DNA of 64,000 bases from Aspergillus flavus (GCF_009017415.1 NC_092409.1:6014001-6078000); one strand, 5' to 3'; positions 11,580 to 22,984 are shown, numbered from the stretch's first letter. Notes: generated from the sequence alone by a model not told the origin. Numbers and translations are program-made.

Positions 11580-12509
11580 CTATGCAACTCTGGCCAGACT
11601 AGCTGCACTAATAGCTGCATGAATTTCCTGTTCTGCGCCAGGCTCAAGAGGCAAAAGAGGCGATCGAACGGTCGCATGCTTCAGTATACCACGAGCAACG
11701 AGAGCGTGTTTAAGGGCGACCGTGCCCTCCATATGAGAGCCTCGATGATAAACACTCTTCGTGACTGGTAGGAGTTGATCATGGATTTCGCGAGCCTTCT
11801 TGTAATCCTTGGCCTTTCCAGCTTTGATCAACTCGATCAATGGCTCCGGAGCGATGTTACCATAACCGACAAGGAAACCGTCCACATCAAATGATGTATG
11901 CAAGAGATACTCGTCGTGGCAACTCAAGATCTGCAGCTCGGGCCGTTCGCGACGAATCACTGGAATCTCCGTATCCCAACGGCGCATGTTACGGACGCCG
12001 TTCTTCATAGCAAAGACACCGGGTTGTGCTGAAATATCAAGCATGGTCTTCAGACTGTAGGTCGCCTTCGTGTTGTCTGGGTACTGGAAGAGGATCAAAG
12101 GAAGCCCACTGACTTCGTAGACTCGTCGATAGCGGTCCTGGGGTGCGCCGTCCTGGTATCCAAAGCGCAACCATCCGTGAGATGGGTAGAGTAGACCAGC
12201 CGCTGCACCAGCGTCCTTTGCGCGCTTCGCTTCGAGCGCGGCCACCTCGGTACCCTCTCCTGTGATTCCTGCGATAATGGGGATCTTATTGTCGACGGAT
12301 TGGACGAATGCCTTGATCACGGATATTTGCTCCTCGGCTGTGAGGAAGGTTCCTTCTCCTGCGTGACCCAAAACAACTAGGCCTTTCACACCGTCGATGC
12401 TACCAAGCCAGCTACCCAGGCGTTGGATGGCCTCGTAATCGACGTCACCTGATTCAGTGAACGGTGTCACTGGAGCAGGAGTCAAACCGCGCATGTCAAA
12501 GCCGACCAT
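11580..12509 (-). CDS. DapA/DHDPS-family class I aldolase
   Basis: Intronless, 309 residues, the usual length of the dihydrodipicolinate synthase/N-acetylneuraminate lyase superfamily, a TIM barrel forming a Schiff base with a 2-oxo acid. The substrate-carboxylate loop is GHAGEGTF (48-55), the catalytic tyrosine is Y143 in FQYPDN and the Schiff-base lysine K169 in FAMKNG, matching Y133 and K161 of E. coli DapA. Fungi make lysine by the alpha-aminoadipate route, so biosynthetic DapA is not expected; a catabolic aldolase or dehydratase on sugar-acid or hydroxyproline-type substrates is more likely. The nearby MFS carrier and regulator fit that. The exact substrate is not determinable here. Confidence 0.9.
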   Translation of the reverse strand: MVGFDMRGLTPAPVTPFTESGDVDYEAIQRLGSWLGSIDGVKGLVVLGHAGEGTFLTAEEQISVIKAFVQSVDNKIPIIAGITGEGTEVAALEAKRAKDAGAAAGLLYPSHGWLRFGYQDGAPQDRYRRVYEVSGLPLILFQYPDNTKATYSLKTMLDISAQPGVFAMKNGVRNMRRWDTEIPVIRRERPELQILSCHDEYLLHTSFDVDGFLVGYGNIAPEPLIELIKAGKAKDYKKAREIHDQLLPVTKSVYHRGSHMEGTVALKHALVARGILKHATVRSPLLPLEPGAEQEIHAAISAASLARVA

Positions 12510-13228
12510 TTTGGATGAATGTTAGGAAGTCTGTTGAATTGAGAAATAACTTGGGGGGTTTCGAATGTGCCTTTATAAAGTTGATGATCTCAAAAGAACA
12601 ATTTAATGGAAGGTCTCCATTACTTATAGATATATCCAGGGAGGAATTCACACCTCACCTGGAGGTCGGATGGAATCCCCAGATACTCATCGGAGGTCTC
12701 CAAGACGGATTCTCGGAAACCTGAACTCTCTATGGACATGTCTACTATAGCAAATTCTAGGATCATACCCCATACTGCAAGAATCCGGGGTGTGCTAAGC
12801 ACCGTAAACGGAATCCGTGGTATCCGCAGATCAACCCCGGATTAATCGGGTGGAGTGGGTCCACGAAAGGAAATCAGTCTAGACTATGCCAGCGAATTCT
12901 CCGTAGCTCAAGTCTCGTACGAAGACGAGCTAAGCCATTTTTATAAAGACCTCCAAGTAATCTTGAAGGCCTACTGTACATTTCAATACTGGTGACGCTT
13001 TGCGTGCCCTGATCGAAGGCGGACAGACAAGGCAGAATATCAAGATGACGGTACATTACAGTTTGAACTGTGGCTATGTTCCGTGGCTATGGTCCTTGGC
13101 TATGCTTTGTACCAGGTCTCATAAAGGGAGGGAAACACCCATTATTTGCGAATCATCTTACTACTATCTACACTCAACGAAATTATTCCTGAGAAATCAA
13201 ATTCTCCTATACTAGTCCGTGAAACAAT
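12510..13228. other. Divergent intergenic region
   Basis: 719 bp between the aldolase (-) and the GRDP-like gene (+). It must contain both promoters; no further gene or clear element was seen. Confidence 0.5.
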
Positions 13229-14761
13229 ATGACATCAGTACTCAGGGGGTTGCGATTGGGTCGAGAGGAGCCATCAACACATCAGCACTCATGGAAGATA
13301 AGCCCAACCAGTTTGGCTCCCGCAAGTTCTAGGGAAGAGGAAGTACAGATTCCGGACCCAGCGATCTTCAGAGGAATTTCTATCCCTCCTAGTCACACAC
13401 CCAGTGTTCTCGATGCCTCAGACATAGACAAATTCGACCTTCTATACCCATCAACGAATCACTTTGCAATGCATTTATGCCTCATTGAATGTTTCTATAA
13501 GCTAAGGAACGACGTCATGAATTCTAGGGAACTGGATGCTGTCATCGGACCATTTGTCTCAGCAGAAAATACTCAAAGCTCCCAGACACGCCCTACGGCT
13601 GCAATTGCGAATATGGCCCGTACAAGTCAGATAAAGAAATGGGAACTATTCGTAAAAGCAGCCGTTGGCCGTTTTGGCATCTGGTGGCAGAATATTGACA
13701 AGATAATACGACATGCAAAAGCATACACTACCCCTGCCGTAGCGCAGCTGGAGACTAGTACTCTCTCCAAAGACTATCTTCCTCCACTAGATGTGCTTCT
13801 AGTGTGGTACAGCTATATTCTCCATCCCTCCTACTCGTCTGACTGTGAAAGATTTGGTAAACAAAGTGCATTTATGCTTTGTTTTCCGTGGCACGCCCTC
13901 TACGAAGTCATTGATCGGAAAACACTTGTCTACAACTTGCCGACGGCGGCAGCGAATATGTTCAAAACCATGTCGTCACAGTCTGAAGACCTTATTACTT
14001 GTCTTGCGTCTCCACCTCCGTATACCGCGTCGATGGGCGCCCAGTACTCAGTTGACCTTGAGCACGCAGTCGCCATGCAAGACAGCTTTGTTAATGACAC
14101 ACATGAGCTTCTCTGGCTCCGCTCACCAGCCTGCTCCGGATCATTAACCCGCTGCATGGAGAGATATAAACGGTTTCAACTTCTTGTGCATCTGTATCCA
14201 GACAGACGTGCTAGTTTGAGACCAACATGGGATATTGAACTCGCCTTGAGAACCCATCAACTTTATGCAGATGATTTTCACACGTTCGCTAGCCAGCTTG
14301 TTGGAGGACACTTGAATTACGCAAAGGTTCCAAGGGCCTTGGAGACCGAAAAGCCTATGGCGAATACTATGACAGATACCAACACTGCTGAGTTATGGGA
14401 GAAGCAGTTTAGAGAGCCATATACCAGTTGTCTGTGTTGGGCTTGCGAGTGCATCAAGGATGCCATTGGTGAAAGTGGAATGGAGCTATCTACGAAATGC
14501 GTCTCCCCGAAGCAAATAAAAGAAATCCAGAAAGCGCTCCAATTCTACGCTTCAGTTGAGAGCGCACGGGAGTCTGGACAGCGGCTCCCGGCTGCTCCTC
14601 GTCAAGACAAAAAGAAGGACGAAAAGTGGGAACTAGACTGGGGTCACGGTTGGCGAGAAGTGGCTGTCAAAGGCAAATTTGATGAACATGGGAATGTTGT
14701 TAAGAGGATTGTGAGAGAGAAGCCGTACACTTCGCAGATTAACTGGATGCTGGGAGTATAG
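13229..14761 (+). CDS. GRDP-like (DUF1399-type) protein
   Basis: Single exon, 510 residues. Two hallmark blocks of glycine-rich-domain-protein-like sequences are visible: PPLDVLLVWYSYILHP near residue 185 and PTWDIELALRTHQLY near residue 332. The C-terminal third has paired cysteines (CLCWACEC). In plants, GRDP proteins are linked to stress responses; in fungi such proteins are abundant, often wrongly annotated as sulfonate dioxygenases, and have no agreed function. There is no signal peptide or TM, so it is probably cytosolic. Starting at this ATG keeps the N-terminal Ser/Thr-rich segment; no better start is seen. Confidence 0.8.
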   Translation: MTSVLRGLRLGREEPSTHQHSWKISPTSLAPASSREEEVQIPDPAIFRGISIPPSHTPSVLDASDIDKFDLLYPSTNHFAMHLCLIECFYKLRNDVMNSRELDAVIGPFVSAENTQSSQTRPTAAIANMARTSQIKKWELFVKAAVGRFGIWWQNIDKIIRHAKAYTTPAVAQLETSTLSKDYLPPLDVLLVWYSYILHPSYSSDCERFGKQSAFMLCFPWHALYEVIDRKTLVYNLPTAAANMFKTMSSQSEDLITCLASPPPYTASMGAQYSVDLEHAVAMQDSFVNDTHELLWLRSPACSGSLTRCMERYKRFQLLVHLYPDRRASLRPTWDIELALRTHQLYADDFHTFASQLVGGHLNYAKVPRALETEKPMANTMTDTNTAELWEKQFREPYTSCLCWACECIKDAIGESGMELSTKCVSPKQIKEIQKALQFYASVESARESGQRLPAAPRQDKKKDEKWELDWGHGWREVAVKGKFDEHGNVVKRIVREKPYTSQINWMLGV

Positions 14762-15287
14762 TATGGGATATAATCCAATGCTTCTGGATTTTTGTTTTGA
14801 GAAAATGCACTTCGGGTTGTTCCCCTTCGAAGTGTATTGCTTGCTTGCATATTACAGTGATTTTCTAACGCTGCGTCAGGCATTTTTCGATTTCTACATT
14901 CGCCAAAACGAGCGTGTTTATCGTACTATACCTGAGACTTCGGGTCTCTTTGTAGGAATCGCGAAATCCTCAAATACACACCTCTCAACACAGTTTTGAG
15001 TCAGCCGATATACCGTGGAGAACGCTGCATGAGATCCATTGCCGCTTCTTGTAATGACCAAGAGCCACCCAGGACAGAGCTAGGGCAAAAAAGGTAATTA
15101 AGGAACCTCCTTCATCTATTATTAGGAACAATTGACTCCTTGTAAAAGATTGCCTGGGTCGGGCCGCCTCTTACCCCGCTTCACCTACCCCCACTTCCAC
15201 CTGGTCCAAGTTGTTCAGCTCTTGTACTGCTTTTCCCTATTTATTCGTTTAGGGGTGTAAGCCCAAGCAGCTACAAGCCTTGGAAGT
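14762..15287. other. Intergenic
   Basis: 526 bp between two plus-strand genes, expected to hold the 3' UTR of the GRDP-like gene and the promoter of the BTB gene. No coding signal. Confidence 0.5.
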
Positions 15288-16508
15288 ATGGACGAAGTAA
15301 TCTATACTCTCGATCCGGAAGGGGACATTGTCCTGGTTCTGGATAATGTTTCTGAGAATCTCCCAGGGAACCTGTGAGATATTGATGATTCCACACTTGC
15401 TGGGTTTCCATCCATGCACCCTGAACCACTACCTGAATATCCAGAGGATATCATAAACCCAGGAGAAGAGCCACCACCCGAACCTCCTGAGGATGTCGGT
15501 AGCTTAGAAGACGAGAACAGGACTGTCGAGGTCCCCTATCGTGAGGGTACGGACCAATCCCTCGATCCCCTCCAAGACCACCAACATGTCGAGATATGCC
15601 TCCAGATCCGTGCATCCTCTAAACACCTCACGCTTGCTTGTCCACAGTTCAAACGTACACTACAACATGGGTTTCAGGAAGGAAATGAGCTTAAGTCTAA
15701 GGGCTATCTGAGAATACCTGTGCAAGACTGGCCGCCTTTACCATTTCTGATCTTGACAATGATATTCCACGGCCGAACACGGACAGTACCACGAAAGGTA
15801 TCTCTAGAAAGACTGGTGGAGATAGCTATAATAGTGGATTACTACGAATGCTATGAAGCAGTGGAAGTGTTTTCAGATATGTGGATTAACGCCCTAGCCG
15901 AGAGACCCTTGGAATCGGTATCCGATGCAGAGAAATGGCTGTTCATATCCTGGGTCTTCCAACAAGATACGATTTTCGAGAGGTCATCTAAGTATCTACA
16001 GCTCAGATACACATCGAATATGGCGACCACCCCATTCCCAATCCCCTCCAGTGTGCGAGGTCAGTTCGCATCGATGCCTACTTTACTTTTCCCATAATTC
16101 TAGGGAGCTGACCTAATTTTAGATGCGATCGATACGTCACGAGATAAAGCCATCGAAAGGGTTGTTGAGTGCACGCATGATCTCCTGTCGAGGCTACAGA
16201 GCAGAACCATTCAATGTTGTTACGAATGCGATTGCATGTTACTTGGGGCCTTAACGAAAAAAATGTGTGAAATGGACATACTCTTCCCAAGGCCAAAGTC
16301 AGACTTTCCGGGGATCTGTTTTACTGGGTTGGCAAGCCAATGCCGCAATATGGAGAGTCCTCGATGGTACAGCAAGGATGGCTACTTACCTCATGATTGC
16401 GATTTATCGTCAAGTCTGGCTCCCTTAGTAGAAAGTTTAGAAGACTCGTTGACTGGTCTGCATATTTCATCGTTTGTCCAGCTTCGAAGATCTCGACACC
16501 TAAAATAA
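15288..16508 (+). CDS. Fungal BTB/POZ-type protein with an in-frame TGA near the N-terminus
   Basis: From ATG 15288 the frame reads MDEVIYTLDPEGDIVLVL, the usual opening of a large fungal BTB family, then meets TGA at 15375-15377 and stays open in the same frame to a 63-nt intron (16060-16122, GTCAGT, branch GCTGACC, TTTTAG). The last exon, 16123-16508, restores the family's CYECDCMLLGALTKKM and ends at TAA. BTB-core blocks are QIRASSKHLTLACPQFKRTL and IVDYYECYEAVEVFSDMWI. The TGA could be removed by an intron from GTGAGA at 15374 with in-frame acceptors at 15502 or 15520 (129 or 147 nt), both unusually long and with poor acceptors; translation could start at 15414; or it is a real nonsense change. 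The function of the family is unknown; BTB folds mediate protein contacts. Confidence 0.75.
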
Positions 16509-16527
16509 TGAATTGCTTCTTTTATAT

Positions 16528-16561
<34 letters not shown>

Positions 16562-16916
16562 CTTTTTTTGGACCCTTCTAATCAACCTCATGTTGCCTGG
16601 CTGGTGGCTCAATGAAGAGTTTTAGACTAATGTCTTGAAAGGGGCAGGCAAATACAGTAATTATATGTTCGTGCGTCAAATTGAGTTCGAAAATGATTTT
16701 ACGTACATCTTAGAATCGAAGAACCATTTATCGCCTATTCTTTTCAAATGATAACATGTGCGACATGGACTGAGATTTCAGGTGCGCCTATAGCTAGTGG
16801 GTACAATTATGTTTAAAAGAGAGAGAAAGAAAAAAAAGAAAAAGGAACATAAAGCTTCCTTCCACATGCTAATAGTTCGAATAAAACACCACGAGGGGGA
16901 GGCAATTTGGATTCAC
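16509..16916. other. Convergent 3' region with homopolymer tracts
   Basis: Between the ends of the BTB and NYN genes. It holds a T run of 29 at 16533-16561 and an A-rich stretch near 16820-16845. No gene. Confidence 0.6.
16533..16561. repeat. Poly-T homopolymer (29 nt)
   Basis: Uninterrupted T run in the 3' flank of the BTB gene, followed after one C by seven more T. It could be a replication-slippage tract or the tail of an old poly-A insertion on the minus strand. Confidence 0.85.
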
Positions 16917-17696
16917 CTATTTAGCAGGACTCTTAGGCTTCCGACGCTTATCGCGTACAATGATCTCCGCGGGTTTGCCCTCTCGAAACGAGCGGCGGGA
17001 GGTTTCAAACAAAGACGAGGCGGCGATGAGATCACTGAGCTTATAGTATCCATAGGTACGAGAGTCGAAATCAGGGTACTTTTCTGTAAGCAGGCCGCCC
17101 ACTTGAGAGAGCCTTGCCCAGCCATCATCATCGGAGGTTGCTTCTACCGTTGTTCGCAATTGAGTTGCTAAGTGGTCATCCTTGTGAGCCTGTAGAGCTG
17201 ATGAATGATGTTCAGGCACGGCAACTCTGTCAGAGTGCGGCACAAGCTTATCGAAATGCACGAGGTTTTCTGTGTAGATAAATTTGCTACACGCAGCGAC
17301 GAAGGGCTTAGGTGTGTGACTCTCCCCGAATCCATATACAATGAGCCCTGACTCGCGGATACGAGCAGCCAGCCGAGTGAAATCACTGTCACTCGAGACA
17401 AGGCAAAACCCATCGTACCGGCTGGAGTACAGAAGATCCATTGCGTCTATAATCATAGCCGAGTCCGTTGCATTCTTGCCGTGGGTATACGCAAACTGTT
17501 GGATGGGTTGGATCGATTGTTTTAGAAGCTGGTCCTTCCAACCCTGTAGGTTGGTTCTAGTCCAGTCCCCATATGCTCGCTTTGCATGAGCTGTACCATA
17601 TTTCGCGATCTCAGAGAGGAGGGGATCAACGACAGAGGACCGAGCATTGTCCGCGTCAATGAGAACCACAAGTTTAGGAATAGTATCACCGGTCAT
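16917..17696 (-). CDS. NYN-domain putative ribonuclease with C-terminal OST-HTH/LOTUS domain
   Basis: Intronless, 259 residues. The N-terminal NYN (PIN-like) fold shows its acidic metal-binding pattern: LVVLIDADNARSS (D14, D16), then GKNATDSAMIIDAMDLLYS in the middle, and CLVSSDSDFTRLAARIRE. The C-terminal part, DDDGWARLSQVGGLL through TYGYYKLSDLIAAS, matches the OST-HTH/LOTUS module, thought to bind RNA. The same domain order is common in bacterial LabA/DUF88 proteins. It probably cleaves structured RNA; targets are unknown. There is no signal peptide; a basic tail (KRRKPKSP) could be a nuclear signal. The lack of introns and the bacterial-style architecture leave ancient transfer possible. 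Confidence 0.85.
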   Translation of the reverse strand: MTGDTIPKLVVLIDADNARSSVVDPLLSEIAKYGTAHAKRAYGDWTRTNLQGWKDQLLKQSIQPIQQFAYTHGKNATDSAMIIDAMDLLYSSRYDGFCLVSSDSDFTRLAARIRESGLIVYGFGESHTPKPFVAACSKFIYTENLVHFDKLVPHSDRVAVPEHHSSALQAHKDDHLATQLRTTVEATSDDDGWARLSQVGGLLTEKYPDFDSRTYGYYKLSDLIAASSLFETSRRSFREGKPAEIIVRDKRRKPKSPAK

Positions 17697-19158
17697 GGCC
17701 GTGAACGTGTATGAAGTGCGACAGTCGGGTCACGGTTAACATTCGAGGCGTGCTATTTGCGCAAAAGATTTCCGAGCCTTACTACCATCATATGTATATA
17801 TCTAGGAGTGCGTTCCGTATGGACATAGTCATGCTGGCGTATATACGCGATCAAAGATGAGGAGGTGGCGTGGGTAAAGGCATAATGCTCTACCCCAAGA
17901 AGCGATCTAGATCGCATAGAACATCAATAAATCAGAGTAGCACCCAATATGGATTAATTAGGCTTGGAGACTGAGGTTCGAGAATTACAGATATGTCCAC
18001 CCTCCACCTTGCTACTGCACCACCAATACCGTATAAGATAAACTTTGAAGGTTACGAAATTCGTTTGGCTCCACGAGCAATTCTAGACCATCCCCAAAGT
18101 ATAAGCTCTGGAATGGCAAAATTTGGCAGTTCATGCGTGCAAGCTTTATAACATAGAAGCTTATTCTATTAAATGATATGTTCCTGGGTTTTAACAGTGT
18201 CTGTCGCAGGAAATAGTATTCCGGTGTGCTATGACAATTGTTGTTAATTATATCCTAGCGCTCAGTGACAGTACTTTTATATCAGCAGACTAATGTCCAT
18301 GGCGAGAGCTTTTCCGCGGTGTTGTTGTTTGGTTATATCCAGATTGTCTAACATCAGAGATCATACGACTTTTGCTGAAAGTGATAGAAATTTAACTTTG
18401 GGGGGGTCAATGGTGGCTTCACTTCTGGTATTTGGTGGCCTGATACGAGCTTCTGAAATGGCTTACCGATGTCTACCTCGTGAATTTCTAGACATGTAGC
18501 CAGACATTGCGACTAAAGTATCCAACGTCTTATATCATACTCATCTATAGTTACCTTTGCTGGTGTTTAGAGTTGTAATAGTTCTCTAGTTGCTTGATAA
18601 AAGTTGAGTCACTGGCTTTATGATTGGCTGTTTGGCTTTATATATCTTTGGTTTACTTTCTTGTATATCTATCTATTAATTCCACTGAATATGTAGCAGA
18701 GAAAAACGTTCCCGATATATACTATCAAGGGCTGTGGCTGTTATATATTTATAAAAAGGTGAGATATTTAATTCATTCCAAGGTTAGGATATTGTCTTGT
18801 TTGCCGCCCCTAATCCAACCAGACTTAGCAATCCTATATAACTAATCAGTAGAAGATACAAGAAATATGAGTAATGTATATACGAGTAACACAACAACCA
18901 GCTCGACATTCTTCGTTCTCCCAGTCTCGTCGGCTCCTTTTAGTATAGTGTTATCAAGCAGGGAAGCAAGTAATTCTGACAAAGGCAAGCAAACAATGAA
19001 CTTAAGAAATCTTGCATCTGGGACATAAAAGAACGTAGAAATATCTATATCAGAGACTTTCCGCAATGCTTACTTAATAATACATGATGGATTCATCGCT
19101 ACTAGTTATACATGGTACATACAACTTGCTTCTATAATTCTCAAATCCTATCGTGCGC
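17697..19158. other. Gene-poor AT-rich interval
   Basis: About 1.46 kb, AT-rich, with short open frames only, none with convincing composition or splice partners. It may be promoter plus decayed sequence. Confidence 0.5.
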
Positions 19159-19901
19159 TCAATGACAGGCCTTCCCATATTTCTTCAGCCGTAGGTAATT
19201 ATACGGCAACGGAGCCAGATACCCAGCCGTCATTGACACAGCAGCTGCCATCCAGAAACTGGGGTCGTCCAGAGCCACAACACCGCCAGTCAGGTGATAG
19301 TCTACAGTATTCTCTGCCGCCTCCATTGCGACCATCGATACCATACTCATTCCCATAGCAGTGCGAAGGGCCACCGGCCAGGAGAGCTGGTCAGCTCCAC
19401 GCCGGAGCAGGACTGTTTCAAGAATAATCGACGTGGTGATTCCGGACGCCACTGTTTCCGTTAGCATTTATGAAAATCGCTTCTCCACTCTTTTTAAGAG
19501 TTGAGGATCAAAGACTTACTAGATGCGGCCATGATAGTCCCCATCCCGAGCCCCGGATAGAACGTCTGGAGCATCCACAGGGCGGAGAAGTCACCTAGCG
19601 TACAGCCGACTAGGCAGCGTAACGTGTTTATCCCAGCGCGTTTCCATGTATGACGGCATTTCCAAAAGCTGAGTTGCCATGCTGATAATGACTGTTTGTT
19701 CGCTGTGATTGAGGCAGTCGCCGAGCCACAGTTCCCTTTTTGAGATTCGACAGTGCCCTTGTCCTGACTGGAATTACACGCCTGTGCGGGAGAGAAGCTC
19801 GAAAGGAACTTGTGGCAATGGGGGTTCGGCCGGAACACGCGGATTGGCTTCCACGGTAATAAGATGCGACCAGATAATTTATTCATCTTGCAGAGGAGCA
19901 T
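19159..19901 (-). CDS. DUF4396-type membrane protein
   Basis: Two exons, 19901-19520 and 19451-19159, with a 68-nt intron (GTAAGT, branch GCTAACG, CAG) closing in frame to 224 residues. The C-terminal 130 residues match the DUF4396 pattern I recall: WKRAGINTLRCLVGCTLGDF, the junction MAASMASGITTSIILETV, GMSMVSMVAMEAAENTVDY and a final YNYLRLKKYGKACH. Three or four hydrophobic helices are present. The N-terminal 65 residues are variable, basic and serine-rich, resembling a mitochondrial presequence, though this is weak. The function of the family is not established. Confidence 0.82.
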
Positions 19902-21834
19902 GGAGAAGATTAAGAATGCAAATTTCTATCATCAGGGCGGTCCTGGGGTTTCTTAAATTGTTGTTGCCGCTACCCGGACAATAACGCAAAAAACGCGCAT
20001 CGGCAATTCGGAGGCCGCGGGGACTTTTTAGGGAACGGCTCCACACGTGTTTTGAAGGGTAATCAGTAAATATGCCTGCACTCTATCAACATATTCGCTA
20101 GAATAATGAATATGTCCTTTAAACCTTTCACATGGTATACAAAGGTAACTTTCATTGGTACATGTTCAGCTGCCGAATGGACTGCTCTGCTATCCAGAAG
20201 ACGCTCGCGCACACACCGCTAGAGGAGCAATACAAGAACACATGTTAGTAGTATATATCGACTCATATTCTAAGTCGCGAGGTATCAGCCCGGAAGAGCA
20301 AATTATTGTGTCATTGCTAAACGTTTGCGTTCATGTAACACCGCATTCAGCGTGATATATTAAAAAAAAAACGTCCAAAGTGATGAGACTGATGGAATGT
20401 CTCGATCATTCTGAGCAGGATAATAGTGATCATTGATGGGCTATACACCGTAGCGATGGAGTCATGTAATATAGACAATGTAAGCCAGCCTAGTCGAGAT
20501 TTTTCATCACCAGGGAGAGGGAGCTGGCGTTAATCCGTCATTCAATTAACGTGCGGCGCAGTATAAGCATCGAGCTCTATCCAATATCGTGGTACCAATC
20601 GAATTGCGCGAGGAAGGAACTGGCCGAAATATATGGCATGAGCTGTCGCATGGCGTTGAAGACCAGTCTTTATTGCCTTTAGTTGTATCAGCCGTCGCCA
20701 GAAGGTTTGCTCCTTCATGTCTTCATGTTGGTTGTGATCTCCTTTGAGACTGGTACATATCTATGGAAGAAAGACACAGCTGCGATTGTGGAGAGATATG
20801 TGCTTTCGTGATACCATGGCCGGCGTACGAAGGACACCAAACAATCCTGACAAGTTGGATTGCCACTCGGAGGAATGAATGGCATGAACACCGGATAAAA
20901 GCCCCATCAAAGTGAAGGCTATTATCAGCTAAGTGGAACACGATACTGTTTGTTTGCTGCGAGCGTCGATTTGACAACAGTGACGCCCGGTTTCAGCTAG
21001 TGCCCTCAACCGTGATCACGGTGTCATAAATCTGTGTAAAGCCTGAAGCGTCAAATCTGTATACCTTTGTGTAAGTCGACGTAGGCATCAACGGGATTTA
21101 CTCGGGCTAGGGTTGCACGAAGCTCTGGAGGAAATGTACCTCCGCATTGCGGCGCCTAGTTCCAGAAAATTGGGTTGATGGGGACGCCGAATACTGGCAG
21201 AAACGGAGTGCCAAGAAGAGCCTTTCCTTATCGATAGCTGCTATGTGGAAGCTGATCCTCGGATGATCTGACTAGCTTATTGTTTGGAAGCAAGGCCAGT
21301 TTGATGATAGAATATGGAGGCGAGGCATACACCGGAATAAAGGAGACAGCGTTGATAGGCTGCTCTGAGAAGCAAATCTAGAATTCGAGTTAGGCCGAAA
21401 TGTTGGCAGATGAGGCGCAAATAAATCTCGTATTCTTCGCGGGATGAACCCTGAAGTGGGACAATATCATTCGGACTACGCCACGCATGATTCAAGCAAC
21501 ATCCCTTGATCCGATGTAACGCTAACCACCTCTGTCTAAGCAACAGCTTCCGGTTGGGTGGGCCCTTTCGGACCTTGAGATTGCCTATCCCGATCTGGAG
21601 AACTCAGACGACCGGTATCTCCAGATTGGCCCGGGAATGAATGCCAAGGCACTCGGGTGGCTTGGTATGGGATTAGTTCGAAGGGCTAATGCATCCCCAT
21701 TTGTGAAACCTGAATGAGCCTTGCGGCTGTATCCGACCCTGTCTTTATACAGCTTCATAAAATGGGGTTTATTAGCCGCCGAATCCCCTAGGTCCAACAT
21801 TGTACGCACACATACGCCTTTACACATCCTCACG
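19902..21834. other. Gene-poor interval
   Basis: About 1.9 kb between divergent genes. Several open frames of 60-100 codons occur on both strands but none shows a domain, signal peptide or spliceable partner. I see nothing I can support. Confidence 0.5.
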
Positions 21835-22984
21835 ATGAAGACATTGACTACTCTTACGATTTCGTTAGTCGCCATTACGACCACAGCCGTTGCCAAGGAA
21901 GTCGGGTATTTCCAGTCGTCGGACTGTGTTGACTCATCGGGATTCGAATCATGTTACGAAGATGCGGATCAGAGATTTGCCAACTGTGTCAGCAACAATT
22001 GCGCTGGTGGAAGCAAGGGATGCGTGGAATCTTGCGGTGGGAACCCTGAATGCGTGCAATCGAAGTGTCCCAACTTGGGAATAGACTGTATCAATGTCTG
22101 TGATTGTGTAAAGAACATCGAATATATACAATGTGCCGCAACGAGTTGTTGGAATCAGGTACGCAAACTGTTCTCATCACAACAAACAATGCAATCCATT
22201 TCTTAACACGGGGGATTACCAGGTATATTCTTGCGAATACCAAAATACTGCCTACGACTTGCTTGATTCCTGCGTGAACACCGATATCGAATCCGTCCCT
22301 TTCTTCCCACCTCCTGATAATGCCCCCGGTGGCTGCTCTTGTAATCTCGGGAAAGTCGCTAAGGTACAAAGGGTGGCGGAAAATGCGATGCAAAAGTGTT
22401 ACGACGACATGAAGCCAGATTGGCCTTATGAGCAGACAATGGTCTATGGGAGCACATGCGGGTGTTGCGGCCAAAGTTCTTATATCTCTTCGTACGTGCG
22501 GTAACCATATTGAGCCGTTGTCTCCCATTGCTAATCTTTCTGATTAAGGATATGGGACATATGCCCAAATACAATTCCTGCCTTGCTAGGGGCTGACGTC
22601 GTGTATAAGGCTCTCTTGGAGAATACGGACTGGGACAAGTGCGGGACATATCTTGATAATGACACTTGCATAGCGGACCTGGGCTTTAGCAACCTAACAA
22701 GGTTCCACGGCCCCGGGCAGCTTCCCGCGAATGGGACGGAAACACTGTATAATACTGGTGGTGTGATTTCGACGCCAGTGAGCGGAAACACGTTCACCTG
22801 GACGATCCACGACATTCCGCACCCTGTCACAGCTGCGGCCACAAACAAGGCTGTACCGACAAAATCAGAATCCGGTGGTAAGAGTGCGACAGCCACTGCG
22901 GAGTCTGGGGGACGACATGAATTTAGACTTTCCCTGTGGACTCTGGTCAGCACTATCGGTGCCGGATATCTGCTTGTTCGATAG
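21835..22984 (+). CDS. Secreted cysteine-rich GPI-anchored protein
   Basis: Three exons, 21835-22158, 22223-22491 and 22549-22984, with introns of 64 and 57 nt, giving 342 residues. A signal peptide begins MKTLTTLTISLVAITTT (about 1-20). The body is rich in cysteine, including CSNNC-like spacings and CGCCGQSS just before the second junction, and carries N-glycosylation sites (NLT, NGT). A Ser/Thr/Ala/Gly stretch (SATATAESGG) leads to a hydrophobic C-terminal segment ending GYLLVR, the layout of a GPI signal. It is probably a cell-wall or plasma-membrane surface protein. I do not recognise a named family; a CFEM identity is not supported because the eight-cysteine spacing does not fit. Confidence 0.8.

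Noticed and set aside
11580..12509. Reading the aldolase as lysine-biosynthetic DapA
   Set aside because: Fungi make lysine through alpha-aminoadipate, so a catabolic aldolase role is more likely despite the conserved Tyr and Lys.
16391..16612. Minus-strand open frame with a long lysine run
   Set aside because: The lysines are only the translation of the 29-nt T tract, and the frame is antisense to the last BTB exon.
22091..22953. Long minus-strand frames opposite the GPI-anchored protein
   Set aside because: Antisense shadows of a well-supported three-exon gene.
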